Shown here in pieces: positions 1 to 10,900 of a stretch of DNA of 64,000 bases. The stretch is taken from assembly GCF_000768555.3 (NCBI RefSeq), contig NZ_KN293978.2, positions 124,001 to 188,000 of the forward strand. Reading direction: 5' to 3'. The DNA comes from Roseovarius mucosus DSM 17069. GTDB taxonomy: Bacteria; Pseudomonadota; Alphaproteobacteria; Rhodobacterales; Rhodobacteraceae. The position numbers were made by a program, and so were the translations under genes. Position 1 is the stretch's first letter. The number at the start of each line of letters is the position of its first letter. The notes under the pieces are model-generated. The model was not told the origin of the DNA. It made no database searches and saw only the letters and a list, made by a program, of their open reading frames with translations.

Positions 1-871
1 TGTTGAAGGCGTTGCCAAAGGCCTCGAGCGCCTGGGCGGGGATGAGAATGGTGTTGGAGGAGGGGCTGTTGCCAAGGGCATTGAGCGCCTCGACCTGTTT
101 CAGCGCGACCTGATATTGCGCGGCCTCCAGCCCGTTCGCGGCGATGGCGGCGGCAACGACGCTGGTGGCATAGGCCTCGGCATCGGCCTCGATACGGCGG
201 GCCTTGGCGGTTTGTTCGGCTGCATAGAGCTCGGCGTCGGCGGCCAGTTCGACCGCGCGCTTGGTGCCTTCTGCCTCTGTCACCTGAGCGCGGCGCGCGC
301 GCTCGGCGTTGAGCTGTTGCAGCATGGCGTCCCGGGTGGCCTGATCGAGGTTGACGTCTAGAATTTCGGCGCGGGTTACTTCGATGCCCCAGTTATCCAC
401 TGCGTCCTCGACAAATCCCTTGATTGTGGCAATCAGTTGATTGCGATTGGCCTGCACATCATCGAGGTCCATTTTGCCGATTTCGGCGCGCACGATGCCG
501 GCGACTGTGGTGGCAATGGCCGCGTCCACATCGCGAATCCGGTAGACTGTTTTTTCGGGTTGCACGATCCGGTAGAAGACCGAGGTTTCGACCCGCACCA
601 GCACGTTGTCCTTGGTGATGGCGTCCTGACTGGCGGTCGGCAATTGCCGTTCGAGAATTGATATCTTGTGCCGGACCACATCGAGAAAGGGCACGATCAG
701 GTTGATGCCGGGGCCAAGCACCTTGTGCAGCTTTCCAAAACGCTCAACCACATATTGCTCTGACTGGGGCACGATCTTGACCCCGCGAAAGATCACGATG
801 ACCACGAGGAGCGTGATCAGAAGCCAGACGATATTTGCAGAAATCAGTTGCAGGATGATGTCTTCGGTCAT
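1..871 (-). CDS. SPFH/band 7 membrane protein (stomatin/QmcA-like), 3' end cut by window edge
   Basis: Only the first 290 residues are visible because the gene runs off the left edge. An N-terminal hydrophobic segment (about residues 8-30) is followed by a band 7 domain with the typical VVERFG motif (41-46). Further on is a highly charged Ala/Glu-rich stretch typical of the coiled coil of stomatin-like scaffolds. Such proteins form inner-membrane oligomers that organise lipids or proteases; in many bacteria a NfeD-type partner lies next to them, which here would be outside the window. The ATG at 871 is chosen because the membrane anchor starts directly after it. The gene is divergent from tgt across about 84 bp. 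The family call is firm; the exact subfamily is inferred. Confidence 0.9.
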   Translation of the reverse strand, partial: MTEDIILQLISANIVWLLITLLVVIVIFRGVKIVPQSEQYVVERFGKLHKVLGPGINLIVPFLDVVRHKISILERQLPTASQDAITKDNVLVRVETSVFYRIVQPEKTVYRIRDVDAAIATTVAGIVRAEIGKMDLDDVQANRNQLIATIKGFVEDAVDNWGIEVTRAEILDVNLDQATRDAMLQQLNAERARRAQVTEAEGTKRAVELAADAELYAAEQTAKARRIEADAEAYATSVVAAAIAANGLEAAQYQVALKQVEALNALGNSPSSNTILIPAQALEAFGNAFN

Positions 872-955
872 GGGAACTCTCGCAAAGGGGCGGCCAAGAC
901 GGCGTTTTACAAGGCAGGGTAAACCGCTTTAAAGGGGGGCAAAAGGGCTAATGCG

Positions 956-2095
956 ATGGGACATGAAGGCATGCGGTTCGGCTTTGAGAAACTGGCACAG
1001 GATGGCGCGGCGCGGGCAGGGGTGATCCACACGCCGCGCGGGGACATCCGCACGCCTGCCTTCATGCCGGTGGGCACGGCGGCGACGGTCAAGGCGATGA
1101 TGCCCGAGAGCGTGCGCGCCACCGGGGCGGATATCCTGCTTGGTAATACCTATCACTTGATGCTGCGGCCCGGTGCCGAGCGGATTGACCGCTTGGGCGG
1201 TTTGCACCGCTTCATGAACTGGGAGCGGCCGATCCTGACGGATTCGGGCGGTTTTCAGGTGATGAGCCTTGCCGGGTTGCGCAAGCTGACCGAGCAGGGT
1301 GTGACCTTCAAAAGCCATATCGACGGCTCCAAGCACGAGCTGACACCGGAGCGGTCGATGGAAATTCAGCGCCTTCTCGGGTCGGATATCGTGATGTGTT
1401 TCGACGAATGCCCCGCCTTGCCCGCGAGTGACAAGGCGGTGGCCGAGAGTATGCGGCTGAGCATGCGGTGGGCGGCGCGCTCGAAGGAGGCGTTTGGCGA
1501 CCGGCCGGGTCATGCGCTCTTTGGCATCATGCAGGGCGGGGTGACGCCCGAACTGCGCGAAGAGAGTGCCGAGGCGCTCAAGGCTATCGGGTTTGATGGC
1601 TATGCCGTGGGCGGCCTCGCGGTGGGCGAGGGGCAGGAGGCAATGTTTGGCGTGCTGGATTATGCCACCGGTTTCCTGCCCGAGGATCGTCCGCGATACC
1701 TGATGGGGGTGGGCAAGCCGGATGACATCGTGGGTGCCGTGAAGCGTGGCATCGACATGATGGATTGTGTGCTACCCAGCCGGTCGGGGCGCACGGGGCA
1801 GGTGTTTACGCGGCATGGCGTGGTCAATATCAAGAACGCGCGCCATCAGGATGATCCGCGCCCGCTGGATGAGGCCTGCACCTGTCCGGCCTGCCGCAAT
1901 TATTCCCGTGCCTATCTGCATCATGTGTTCCGGTCGCAGGAAATCATCAGCTCCATGCTGCTGACATGGCACAACCTGCATTATTTTCAGCAGATCATGG
2001 GCGAGATGCGCGCGGCGATTGCCGAGGCGCGGTTCGATGCCTGGGAGGCGGCGTTTCATGCGGGTCGCGCCGAGGGCGATATCGAACCGCTCTGA
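956..2095 (+). CDS. tgt: tRNA-guanine transglycosylase (queuine tRNA-ribosyltransferase)
   Basis: Exchanges guanine-34 for the queuosine precursor preQ1 in tRNAs with GUN anticodons. The 379-residue product covers the whole family length. Visible signatures are DSGGFQVMS around residues 97-105, which holds a catalytic Asp, the substrate-binding GGLAVGE, and a zinc site with CTCPAC followed by the downstream HH pair. The ATG at 956 has an AAAGGG element about ten bases upstream. An in-frame ATG at 971 (MRFGF) would match many relatives but lacks a well-spaced ribosome-binding site. The gene is monocistronic here; the next gene begins 141 bases later. Confidence 0.96.
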   Translation: MGHEGMRFGFEKLAQDGAARAGVIHTPRGDIRTPAFMPVGTAATVKAMMPESVRATGADILLGNTYHLMLRPGAERIDRLGGLHRFMNWERPILTDSGGFQVMSLAGLRKLTEQGVTFKSHIDGSKHELTPERSMEIQRLLGSDIVMCFDECPALPASDKAVAESMRLSMRWAARSKEAFGDRPGHALFGIMQGGVTPELREESAEALKAIGFDGYAVGGLAVGEGQEAMFGVLDYATGFLPEDRPRYLMGVGKPDDIVGAVKRGIDMMDCVLPSRSGRTGQVFTRHGVVNIKNARHQDDPRPLDEACTCPACRNYSRAYLHHVFRSQEIISSMLLTWHNLHYFQQIMGEMRAAIAEARFDAWEAAFHAGRAEGDIEPL

Positions 2096-2236
2096 GCGTG
2101 GATATGTCAATGGCCCGCGACTGTGCGGTGGTGTGGGGGCGGCTGTGGGATAGGGCGCAGGCGGCGGGCTTGTGCGGCGTCAGCGGCTGCATAGCTTATG
2201 TTCAAGCGCAATCCTCATGCACAAGGAGCATTCCCC

Positions 2237-3313
2237 ATGAGCCACAAGTTGTTTTCCCCCACCAAGGCCGGTGATCTCGAACTCGCCAATCGGGTCGTCA
2301 TGGCCCCGTTGACGCGCAACCGCGCCGATAATGAAACGGGCGAGGTCGGGGCGCTGCATGTTGATTACTATGCGCAACGTGCCGGGGCCGGATTGATCAT
2401 CACAGAGGCCGCGCAGATCAGCCCCGAGGGCAAAGGCTATGTCGGCACGCCGGGCATTTACAGTCCCGAACAGGTGGCGGCGTGGAAGAAGGTCACGGAT
2501 GCTGTGCACGCCAAGGGCGGCAAGATCGTGATCCAACTCTGGCATGTGGGGCGGATCAGCCATACGTCGTTGCAGCCCGATGGGCAGGCCCCGGTCGCCC
2601 CGGTGGCGGTGGCGGCCAAGGCGCAGACCTTTACGCCCGCCGGGTTCGAGGACACGTCCACCCCGCGCGCCCTGCGCGAGGATGAGATGCCGCGCGTGGT
2701 TGCGGATTATGTCCATGCCGCCAAGGCGGCCAAGGAGGCCGGGTTTGACGGGATCGAACTGCACGCCGCCAATGGTTATCTGCTGGACCAGTTCCTGAAG
2801 GATGGGCCGAACACCCGCGAGGATGCCTATGGCGGCTCGGTGGGCAATCGGGCGCGGTTGCTCTTTGAGGTGTTGGATGGGCTGGAAACGGTCTGGGCAC
2901 CGGGGCAGATTGGTATTCGCCTCTCGCCGTGGTCTGGATTCAACGATGCGACCGACAGTGATCCCGATGCCAGCTTTGGTTGGGTGGTGGAGCAACTGAA
3001 CAGGCGCAGTCTTGCCTATCTGCACCTGATCGAGGGCAGCACCGGCGGCGCGCGCGAGGGCGCGTTTGATGTGCTGCGGGCCAATTGGACGGGCGTTTAC
3101 ATGGCCAACAATGGCTATGATCGCGAATTGGCGCTGACGCGGGTGGCGACGGGCAAGGTCGATCTGGTGGCCTTTGGTCGACCCTATATCGCCAATCCCG
3201 ATCTTGCCGAGCGGTTGGAGCAGAATGCACCTCTGAATGAGGGTGATCAGGCCACCTATTATGGCGGCGGGGCTGAAGGGTATACCGATTACCCGAAGCT
3301 TGAGACCGTCTGA
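2237..3313 (+). CDS. Old Yellow Enzyme family ene-reductase (NemA-like, FMN-dependent)
   Basis: Predicted 358-residue TIM-barrel flavoenzyme that reduces activated C=C bonds (enones, maleimides, possibly nitrate esters) with NAD(P)H. The N-terminus FSPTKAGDLELANRVVMAPL is typical of the family. The substrate-binding His/Asn pair appears in ELHAANGYL (about residues 174-182), and the C-terminal phosphate-binding segment reads VAFGRPYIANP. The start at 2237 is supported by an AAGGAG ribosome-binding site at 2223-2228; the open frame upstream to 2198 is not family-like. It is not obviously coupled to its neighbours. The physiological substrate cannot be told from sequence. Confidence 0.93.
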   Translation: MSHKLFSPTKAGDLELANRVVMAPLTRNRADNETGEVGALHVDYYAQRAGAGLIITEAAQISPEGKGYVGTPGIYSPEQVAAWKKVTDAVHAKGGKIVIQLWHVGRISHTSLQPDGQAPVAPVAVAAKAQTFTPAGFEDTSTPRALREDEMPRVVADYVHAAKAAKEAGFDGIELHAANGYLLDQFLKDGPNTREDAYGGSVGNRARLLFEVLDGLETVWAPGQIGIRLSPWSGFNDATDSDPDASFGWVVEQLNRRSLAYLHLIEGSTGGAREGAFDVLRANWTGVYMANNGYDRELALTRVATGKVDLVAFGRPYIANPDLAERLEQNAPLNEGDQATYYGGGAEGYTDYPKLETV

Positions 3314-3451
3314 CATGCGTCCCGCGCGCGGTCGCTTGGATCGCGCGCGGGGTTGGCCTGATAAATGCACTCGAGTGGCATGTCGCTTGGGACAAGGGGC
3401 GTGGGGGCGCGTCAGATTATACGCCCGCTAAGCCCTAAAGTTGTAAGACGC

Positions 3452-4768
3452 ATGACCGTTGATACGAAAGCGCAGGCCGTGATGTCTGAGCTTTCAGACC
3501 ATGAAACGATGCTGCTCGAGGTGGATATGCACGCAAGCGTCCCCAAATCCGGTCTGCGGACCGATGCGATTTTGGTAGATCAAGAAGTTCCCTTTGGAAT
3601 TGGTGAGTTGTTCTTTTCGCGCACCGACACGCGCGGCGTGATCCGGGCGTTCAACCCGGTCTTTCTGCGCGTTGCGGGTTACGGGGCCGAGGATATGGCC
3701 GGTGCGCCGCACAAGCTGGTGCGCCATCCCGACATGCCCAAAGGTGTGTTCTGGTTGATGTGGGACGGGCTGAAGCGCGGTCACTCGGTCGGGGCCTATG
3801 TCAAGAATCGGGCCAGGGACGGGCGTTTTTACTGGGTCTTTGCCGTGGTTTCGCCGGTTGACGGCGGGTATCTGTCGGTGCGGCTGAAACCGTCGAGCCC
3901 GCTTTTTGCCACGGTGAAAGAGGTTTATGCCCGCGCGCTAGAGCGTGAGCGGGGGCAGGGGATGACGCCTGAGCAGAGTGCCAAAGCCATCGAGGGCGAT
4001 CTGGTCGCCGCCGGTTTTGCCAATTACGGCGCGTTTCAGATCGAGGCGTTGCGCCGGGAACATGCGTCGCGGGATGCGGCGCGCAACCGGGTTGTGGCGC
4101 CCGCGCTGGTCGCGTCGGGGCATCTTCTTGATGTCAAGCGCGAGATCGAGCAGGAATTGCGCGTGCTCTGCGTCAATCTCAAAGAGGCCGAGCTGATCAC
4201 CACGAACATGAAGATCCAGGCCTGCAAGCTGCGATCCGACCGTGGGCCGATCAACGAGATTGCCAAGAATTACGAATTGATGATGCGCGATATCCGCGAT
4301 CATCCCCGCGTGGTCCAGACCCTGCGCAGTGATCAGGGAACCTGGGACGTGAACGACGAGGCCAGATCGGTGTTCATGATTGCGGTGGCCGAACTCATGC
4401 AGGAGATGGTCGCGTTCTTTCGCGAGGAAGTGGCGCGCGGCGACGATGAAGGCGCCAGCGCTGAAATGGAGGTGGTAGCCGCATTGCGGGATCGCTATCG
4501 GGAGGAGGCGGATCGTGCCATGGAGGATGGCTATCGCGCCGTGCGGCAGTTGTCTGCGGATGCCGAGATGATCCGCCGCATGGTCACGGGCCTGGCGATG
4601 GTGCGGGTCGTGCTGCGTGTCGAGGCGGGTATCCTGCGCGAGCGTCTGTCGGGGCTGCAATCCATCCTTGGTCAGCTCGACCGTTTCCATGACGAGGTGA
4701 GTGCCGCGCTCGAGCGTGTGCAGGACGCGGTGACGTCGCTTTTGCGCGATCGCGGTCTGGCCGGCTGA
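3452..4768 (+). CDS. Soluble PAS-domain protein with a divergent chemoreceptor-type signalling helix
   Basis: The 438-residue product has no predicted membrane segment. A PAS domain spans about residues 35-135 (sensor core FNPVFLRVAGY, then RHPDMPKGVFWLMW), similar to the PAS module of Aer-type energy-taxis receptors. The rest is almost entirely helical. The segment TTNMKIQACKL...GPINEIAKNYELM looks like a decayed version of the methyl-accepting chemoreceptor hairpin, with the shape of the NLLALNAAIEAARAGE region but little identity. I infer a cytoplasmic sensor that may no longer couple to CheA. ATG 3452 is the likely start; another in-frame ATG lies at 3482. It lies directly upstream of lon but with its own spacing. 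Confidence 0.75.
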   Translation: MTVDTKAQAVMSELSDHETMLLEVDMHASVPKSGLRTDAILVDQEVPFGIGELFFSRTDTRGVIRAFNPVFLRVAGYGAEDMAGAPHKLVRHPDMPKGVFWLMWDGLKRGHSVGAYVKNRARDGRFYWVFAVVSPVDGGYLSVRLKPSSPLFATVKEVYARALERERGQGMTPEQSAKAIEGDLVAAGFANYGAFQIEALRREHASRDAARNRVVAPALVASGHLLDVKREIEQELRVLCVNLKEAELITTNMKIQACKLRSDRGPINEIAKNYELMMRDIRDHPRVVQTLRSDQGTWDVNDEARSVFMIAVAELMQEMVAFFREEVARGDDEGASAEMEVVAALRDRYREEADRAMEDGYRAVRQLSADAEMIRRMVTGLAMVRVVLRVEAGILRERLSGLQSILGQLDRFHDEVSAALERVQDAVTSLLRDRGLAG

Positions 4769-4847
4769 AGGCGGCTGGAAAGGGAGCATGGGGATGCAGT
4801 GTCCTCTTGTGCCCGGTCGGATCTGCGGGCAATGTTCGCCGAATCTG

Positions 4848-4876
4848 TTGAAACCTGACCGGGTGCGCCCCAAGTT
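4848..4876 (+). promoter_or_regulatory. Candidate heat-shock (RpoH) promoter of lon
   Basis: TTGAAA at 4848-4853, a 14-base spacer and CCCCAAGTT at 4868-4876 match the general layout of sigma-32 promoters (CTTGAAA, 11-16 bases, CCCCATnT). Transcription would start near 4883 and leave a leader of about 70 bases before the lon ATG at 4955. lon is a classical heat-shock gene, which supports the reading. No transcript data are available here. Confidence 0.6.
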
Positions 4877-4954
4877 AGGGCTAACGTAACGGAGAGGGCC
4901 GTGGTTGCCGCCGCGCGGGACCGGTGCCCTTTTGCCAAGAACAGGAAAACGAGC

Positions 4955-7366
4955 ATGCAAGACACCCTCAACGCCTCTTATCCGGTCCTGCCGCTGCGGG
5001 ATATCGTGGTGTTCCCGCACATGATCGTGCCGCTCTTTGTGGGGCGCGAGAAATCGGTGCGCGCGCTGGAAGAGGTCATGGCCGATGACAAGCAGATCCT
5101 GCTGTCGAGCCAGATTGATCCTGCCGATGACGATCCCGCCGAATCCGGCATTTACCGTGTGGGCGTGTTGGCGAATGTGCTGCAACTGCTGAAACTGCCC
5201 GATGGCACCGTAAAGGTGCTGGTCGAGGGCGTGGCGCGGGTGCGGATTACCGACTACTTGCCCAACTCCGAGTTTTTCGAGGCCAAGGCCGAATATCTGA
5301 GCGAAATCCCCGGCGATGCCACCACCATTGCGGCGCTGTTGCGCACTGTGGGGGATGAATTTGCGCGCTATGCCAAGGTCAAGAAGAACATCCCCGATGA
5401 GGCGATGGCCGCTGTGACCGAGTCCGAGGAACCGGCCAAGCTGGCCGATCTGGTGGCGGGTCATCTGGGGCTTGATGTCGGTCGCAAGCAGGAACTGCTT
5501 GAGACACTCAGCGTAAGCGAACGTCTGGAGAAGGTTTATGGCCTGATGCAGGGTGAGATGAGCGTTCTTCAGGTCGAGAAAAAGATTAAGACGCGCGTCA
5601 AATCCCAGATGGAGCGTACGCAACGCGAATATTATCTGAATGAGCAGATGAAGGCCATTCAGAAGGAATTGGGCGATGGTGAGGATGGCGCGGGCGAGAT
5701 TGCCGAGCTGGAAGAGCGCATCGCCAAGACCAAGCTGAGCAAGGAAGCCGCAGAAAAGGCCGAAGCCGAGCTTAAAAAGCTCAAGAACATGAGCCCGATG
5801 AGTGCTGAGGCAACGGTGGTGCGCAACTATCTCGACTGGATGCTGAGCATCCCGTGGGGTGTGAAAAGCCGGACCAAGAAGGACCTGCACAAGGCGCAAG
5901 AGGTGCTGGATGCCGATCACTATGGTCTGGACAAGGTCAAGGAGCGGATTGTCGAGTATCTCGCGGTACAGCAGCGCAGCCAAAAGCTGAAAGGCCCGAT
6001 CATGTGCCTTGTCGGCCCTCCGGGCGTGGGTAAGACGTCGTTGGGTAAATCCGTGGCACGGGCGACGGGGCGAGAGTTCATCCGCATTTCGCTGGGCGGT
6101 GTGCGCGATGAGAGCGAAATTCGCGGCCACCGGCGGACCTATATCGGGTCGATGCCCGGCAAGATCATTCAGGCGTTGAAGAAGGCCAAGACGACCAATC
6201 CGCTGATCCTGCTGGATGAGATCGACAAGATGGGTCAGGATTTCCGGGGTGATCCGGCGTCGGCGATGCTCGAGGTGCTCGATCCAGAGCAGAACTCGAC
6301 CTTTGTCGATCACTATCTTGAGGTGGAATACGACCTCTCGAACGTGATGTTCCTGACCACGGCCAACAGCTATAACATGCCCGGGCCGCTCTTGGACCGG
6401 ATGGAGATCATTCCGTTGGCGGGCTATACCGAGGATGAAAAGCGCGAGATTGCCAAGCAGCATCTGGTGGACAAGCAGGTCAAGAACAATGGTCTGAAGA
6501 AGGGCGAGTTCACGCTGACCGATGCCGCGCTGACCGACGTGATCCGCTATTACACCCGCGAGGCCGGGGTGCGGAACCTTGAGCGTGAGATTGCCAAGCT
6601 GGCCCGCAAGGCGGTGACGCGGATCATCAAGGGAGCGGACAAGGCGATCACGGTCACGCCAGAGAACCTCGATGATTTTCTGGGCGTGCGCAAATACAAG
6701 TTCGGTCTGGCCGAAGAGAGCGATCAGGTCGGCGTTGTCACCGGGCTGGCCTATACATCCGTCGGCGGTGAATTGCTTAACATCGAGGCACTCCGCTTGC
6801 CGGGCAAGGGTCGGATGAAAACCACCGGCAAGCTGGGCGATGTGATGAAGGAGTCGATTGATGCGGCGTCAAGCTACGTCCGCTCGGTTGCGCCGGACCT
6901 GGGGATCAAGCCGCCGAAGTTCGAGAAATGGGATATTCACGTGCATGTTCCCGAAGGCGCGACGCCCAAGGATGGCCCGTCGGCTGGCCTTGCGATGGTG
7001 ACCTCCATCGTGTCGGTGCTGACCGGCATCCCCATTCGCAAGGATATCGCCATGACCGGCGAGGTGACGTTGCGCGGCAATGCGCTGCCTATTGGCGGCC
7101 TCAAGGAAAAGCTGCTGGCGGCGCTGCGGGGCGGGATCAAGACCGTGCTCATTCCGCGTGAGAACGAAAAGGATCTGGCCGAGATTCCGGACAATGTGAA
7201 AGAGGGGTTGGATATTATCCCCGTCGATCACGTGCGTGACGTCCTGAAACTGGCGCTGGTGCGCGCGCCCGAGCCAGTCGAATGGGACGAAGAGGCCGAA
7301 GAGGCCGCCGCCGCCGAGGCCGCGTTGAAATCCGGCGAAGAGGGCCGGGGGGCTGTGGCGCACTGA
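4955..7366 (+). CDS. lon: ATP-dependent protease Lon
   Basis: An 803-residue LonA protease that degrades misfolded and regulatory proteins in the cytoplasm. The N-terminal substrate-binding domain begins [13 protein letters not shown] (residues 10-22). The AAA+ module has Walker A GPPGVGKT near residue 356 and Walker B LLDEIDKM. The C-terminal serine-lysine protease domain has the PKDGPSAG motif that carries the catalytic Ser, and a downstream lysine in GGLKEK. The ATG at 4955 has an AGGA ribosome-binding site; extending the frame upstream to 4901 adds non-family sequence. The C-terminal tail is Glu/Ala-rich. A heat-shock-type promoter lies upstream and a strong terminator follows 15 bases after the stop. 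Confidence 0.98.
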   Translation: MQDTLNASYPVLPLRDIVVFPHMIVPLFVGREKSVRALEEVMADDKQILLSSQIDPADDDPAESGIYRVGVLANVLQLLKLPDGTVKVLVEGVARVRITDYLPNSEFFEAKAEYLSEIPGDATTIAALLRTVGDEFARYAKVKKNIPDEAMAAVTESEEPAKLADLVAGHLGLDVGRKQELLETLSVSERLEKVYGLMQGEMSVLQVEKKIKTRVKSQMERTQREYYLNEQMKAIQKELGDGEDGAGEIAELEERIAKTKLSKEAAEKAEAELKKLKNMSPMSAEATVVRNYLDWMLSIPWGVKSRTKKDLHKAQEVLDADHYGLDKVKERIVEYLAVQQRSQKLKGPIMCLVGPPGVGKTSLGKSVARATGREFIRISLGGVRDESEIRGHRRTYIGSMPGKIIQALKKAKTTNPLILLDEIDKMGQDFRGDPASAMLEVLDPEQNSTFVDHYLEVEYDLSNVMFLTTANSYNMPGPLLDRMEIIPLAGYTEDEKREIAKQHLVDKQVKNNGLKKGEFTLTDAALTDVIRYYTREAGVRNLEREIAKLARKAVTRIIKGADKAITVTPENLDDFLGVRKYKFGLAEESDQVGVVTGLAYTSVGGELLNIEALRLPGKGRMKTTGKLGDVMKESIDAASSYVRSVAPDLGIKPPKFEKWDIHVHVPEGATPKDGPSAGLAMVTSIVSVLTGIPIRKDIAMTGEVTLRGNALPIGGLKEKLLAALRGGIKTVLIPRENEKDLAEIPDNVKEGLDIIPVDHVRDVLKLALVRAPEPVEWDEEAEEAAAAEAALKSGEEGRGAVAH

Positions 7367-7375
7367 GAAAGCTGT

Positions 7376-7410
7376 AAAAAATGCCCCGGAGATGATCCGG
7401 GGCATTTTCT
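7376..7410 (+). terminator. Rho-independent terminator after lon
   Basis: A perfect ten-base stem (7381-7390 with 7396-7405), five-base loop GATGA, flanked by an A run before and TTTT after. It ends lon transcription 15 bases after the stop codon. Confidence 0.92.
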
Positions 7411-7425
7411 TGATGGGGTGTCGGT

Positions 7426-7782
7426 ATGAGTGAAGAGCGAGTTTTTCCGGTACGGCGTCGGATGTTACTGTGGTTTGGTTGGTTCTGGCTGATACTGATT
7501 CCGGTCTACGTTGCGGTCTCGCTTGCCGAAGGGCCGCCCTATGAACGAAAAATCCTGATCGTTGCGATTTTGGGGCTGGCCATTGGACTATACAGTCTCA
7601 AGTCCGCTTGGAACGTGCGCGAAATCCGCATCGACGCACAGCGCCTGCTGTTTCTGCCGATCGGGGCGGAGCTGCGCTTTGCCGATATCGACGGGATGGA
7701 GGTGCCAAGCTGGATGGACAGGAATGACACGCCGCCCCGGTCTCTTGGCGGACTGCGGCTAAAGATGGTGAAGAAAGAGTGA
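7426..7782 (+). CDS. Small two-helix membrane protein of unknown function
   Basis: A 118-residue product with two hydrophobic helices (about residues 13-32 and 43-62) followed by a short soluble domain (DAQRLLFLP...LRFADIDGMEVP). The order of two helices and then a beta-rich tail resembles small bacterial membrane proteins with a PH-like tail, but I cannot name the family with confidence. The ATG lies about 15 bases past the lon terminator, and the GGGGTG stretch just upstream could serve as a ribosome-binding site. Since it follows a strong terminator it probably has its own promoter or depends on read-through. Confidence 0.7.
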   Translation: MSEERVFPVRRRMLLWFGWFWLILIPVYVAVSLAEGPPYERKILIVAILGLAIGLYSLKSAWNVREIRIDAQRLLFLPIGAELRFADIDGMEVPSWMDRNDTPPRSLGGLRLKMVKKE

Positions 7783-7934
7783 CGTATCGTTACGGGGGCG
7801 TTCTGGTGTTGGGACGAGGTCGGTAGTCTTTATTTATATGGGTGTGACAGCGATGCCATTCTTGAAATATTGAAAGACCGAATTCCGCGTGTCTGAGGTG
7901 AGCCCGCGTATCCGGAAAAGGCGGCCGAAAGGAA

Positions 7935-7971
7935 ACCGGCCCCGCTGTTGAACGGGGCCGGTGAAATTTTT
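7935..7971. terminator. Strong GC hairpin between convergent genes, probably a bidirectional terminator
   Basis: Perfect ten-base-pair stem ACCGGCCCCG (7935-7944) with CGGGGCCGGT (7953-7962) and an eight-base loop. A run of five T follows on the plus strand after GAAA. On the minus strand it sits 24 bases past the stop of the large nucleotidase gene and is followed by TTTCCTTTC. No other feature is seen in the interval 7783-7985. Confidence 0.75.
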
Positions 7972-7985
7972 GCATAGACCAGTAT

Positions 7986-10900
7986 TTACCCGAAGAGGAA
8001 GTTATCTGCGGTGAGGTCTGCCGCGAGAACCCCCTCGAAGGTGATGGTCTGGCCGTCGACCGTCACAACCGCACCGGCGACCGTATCGGTGATGTCGAGC
8101 GCGTCGAAATTGGCCAAGCTGCGCAGGATGACGGTTTCGGTGGCTGCATCGAAATCGGTGATGATGTCGGCCTCGCCGCTGGTGAGCCTGTTGAAGACGA
8201 AGGTATCCAAGCCCTCGCCGCCGGTCATCAGGTCATTGCCCTCACCGCCGTTGAGCGTGTCGTTGCCCGTGCCGCCATCCAGCAGGTCATCGCGCCCGCC
8301 GCCTGCGAGGAAGTCATCGCCGTCGCCGCCAAACACATCGTCATCGCCCAAGCCGCCGCCGATGGTATCGTTCCCTGCGCCGCCTTCGATGAGGTCGGTC
8401 CCGAAACCGCCGCCGATGAAGTCATTGCCTTCGCCGCCGTCGATCGTGTCGGCACCCTGACCGCCGCCAAGGCGGTCGTCGCCATCTTCGCCGAGCACCC
8501 GGTCGTTCCCAGCACCGCCGTTCGCCACATCGTTGCCAGCACCGCCGTTGACGATGTCGTCACCTAAGCCAGCCCCGATGGTGTCGTTGCCAAGTCCGCC
8601 GTTCACGGTATCGTTGCCAAAGCCGCCGCCGAGGTTGTCATCGCCTGCGCCGCCGCTCACGAGGTCGTCGCCTGCGCCCGCGCCGAACCTATCGTCACCG
8701 TCGGTCCCAGCAAGCGTGTCATCGCCGTCGCTGCGCCCGGTTGGGGAGCTGTCCACGCCGAGGTTGTCGAGGTTGTAGATGACCGTGTTGCCGTCGCCCT
8801 CGTAAGCGATGGCGATCTGGGCAAAGCCCGTCGCACTCTGGTCAGCCGGGATGAAAGCGATGGTTTCGGGGCTGATATTGCCGTTGGCCTCGCTGTCGAT
8901 ATAGCGGTCGAACACCGGGTTTGCGGGGTCGGAGATGTCGAACACCATGATGCCGCTGTCGCGCTCGAGGCCGATAAAGACATAGGGTTTGCCTTCGACA
9001 ACGCCCACGGCGATGGCCTCGGGCTCGACGCCTTTGTCGTCTGAACGGTTGTCAAACTCGCCCTCGTCCTGATTGAACAGCCCGGGCCGGATTTCGGCGA
9101 TAAGCTGCGAGAACTGCGACCCGCTGTCAAAGACGATCTCGCCGGCGGTGTTGTAGATGGTGAAGGAGCGCGAACCGTAGTGGAACAACTGGTCGTAATC
9201 GCCATCCCCATCGGTGTCGCCCAGATCGGTGCGCACGTTGAGGCGGCCAAGGTTTTCGTTCAGTTGCAGGATATCGGCATTCGGGAAGGCGGTCGGATCG
9301 AGATCGAGGCTGCCAATCCGCGCCTCTGTCGCATCGCGCGCGTCGCCCTCGTTGGCGGTGAAGATATAGGTCTCGCCGCCGATTTCGATCGAGGTGATCC
9401 CGTCGGGCTGGCGCATGCCGAAGAGGTTGTCATAGGTTTGCAGGTTGATTGCATTGTCGCGGTTCGACGCGTCAATCTCGTTGCCCGGAAGCGAGCGGTC
9501 CACGAGGCCGAAGCTGCGAATGTCGGTCACGGTGTTGGTGGTGAGGTCGATGACCGCGTAGGCATTGGCCTCTTGCAGGGACACCCATGCAGTGACGCCA
9601 TCCGGCAGGACCGTGATATATTCCGGCTCAAGGTCCTGAGAGGCGGAGTTTCCCGGCTGGATCAGAACACCGGCCTCGCGCAAGCTGTCCTCTTGACCGT
9701 CGAAGGCCGAGAAATCGAGCGTGACGGCGGTGGCATTGGCCGCGCCACCGCTCACGTCGATGATGGACACGCCGCCCAAAGGATCGGTGCCGTCCAGTGG
9801 CTCGCCCTCATTGGCGACGAGGATGCGCGTGCCATCGGGGGTGAAGGTCAGCATATCGGGCAGGTTGCCCACCTCGACGGTGTTGAGCAGATTGCCGTCC
9901 AGATCGAAGATTGCGACGACGCCATTGGCCTCGGCGGGTGTGACCGAGAGCGCAGCAGCCACGAGGCCGTTCTTGGCCGCGACCGATTGCACGCTGGCGA
10001 ACCCTGTCACCTGACCAAGGTCGAATTCACCCAGTTTCTCGCCGGTGGCCGCGTCGAACGCGTCGATGCGATTCTGCGCGCCGTTGGTGACATAGGCGCG
10101 GCCTGCGTCCACCGAGACCACTTCGGACCCGCCGGTGAACAGCTCGGTTTCGCCGCTCAGAAGCTCTGCCGCGATGGAGGTGCCGAGGGTCGGCGTGTTT
10201 TCGTCGAGCAGGATACGGTCGACACCGCCATTGCGCGCCAGTTGCACGATGCGCAGGTCGTTGGTGACATCCGTCTCGGCATTGGCAAAGGCGTTGTCCG
10301 CGTCCGGGAAGTTCTCGGACATGAAATCGCCGAGCGCCTGCTGTTCGCCAAGGCGGTCGGCCTCTGCGTCAGAGGTGATGCCGCCCTCAGGTGTCAGGAA
10401 CTGCACATCCGAAATGAGTTCCTGGAACGGATAGCCATCGCCATTCGTGAGCATCAGGAAGTCGAGCGTGACCATGCGGATCGTCTCGGGGGCTTCGGCA
10501 GTGAAGGCACCATCGCGGAAGATCACGATGTCATCGCCGGTTTCCGGGTCGATCAGGGCTACGGTCTTGATCCGGTCGCCAGCCACGGCCACTTGCGGGC
10601 GGTCGGTGGCCGGATCGACCACATAATCGCCATTCAAATCGGTGACGAGCTCCTGAGCGGTGCCGTTCTCGTCAAAGCTGACGCGGAAGCCGCCGATCTG
10701 GAAGAACCGGCCGGGGGTGTTCCCCGCCTCGGTGTCGGTATCGGCCACGCCATGCTCGAGCAGCATGAGAAAGCCTTCTTTGGTCACGGTGGCAACGGCA
10801 AGACCATTGTTGAAGCGCAGCGAATTTTGCAGGTCAAGTTGCGAGAGCACGCCGTCGCCCGCATCGGTGCCGGTGTTGGTGGAAGAGCCGATTTCGGCAC

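Noticed and set aside
3938-6463. An 841-codon open frame on the minus strand opposite lon and the PAS gene
   Set aside because: It lies antisense to two clear conserved genes, has no recognisable domain and is explained by third-position GC bias.
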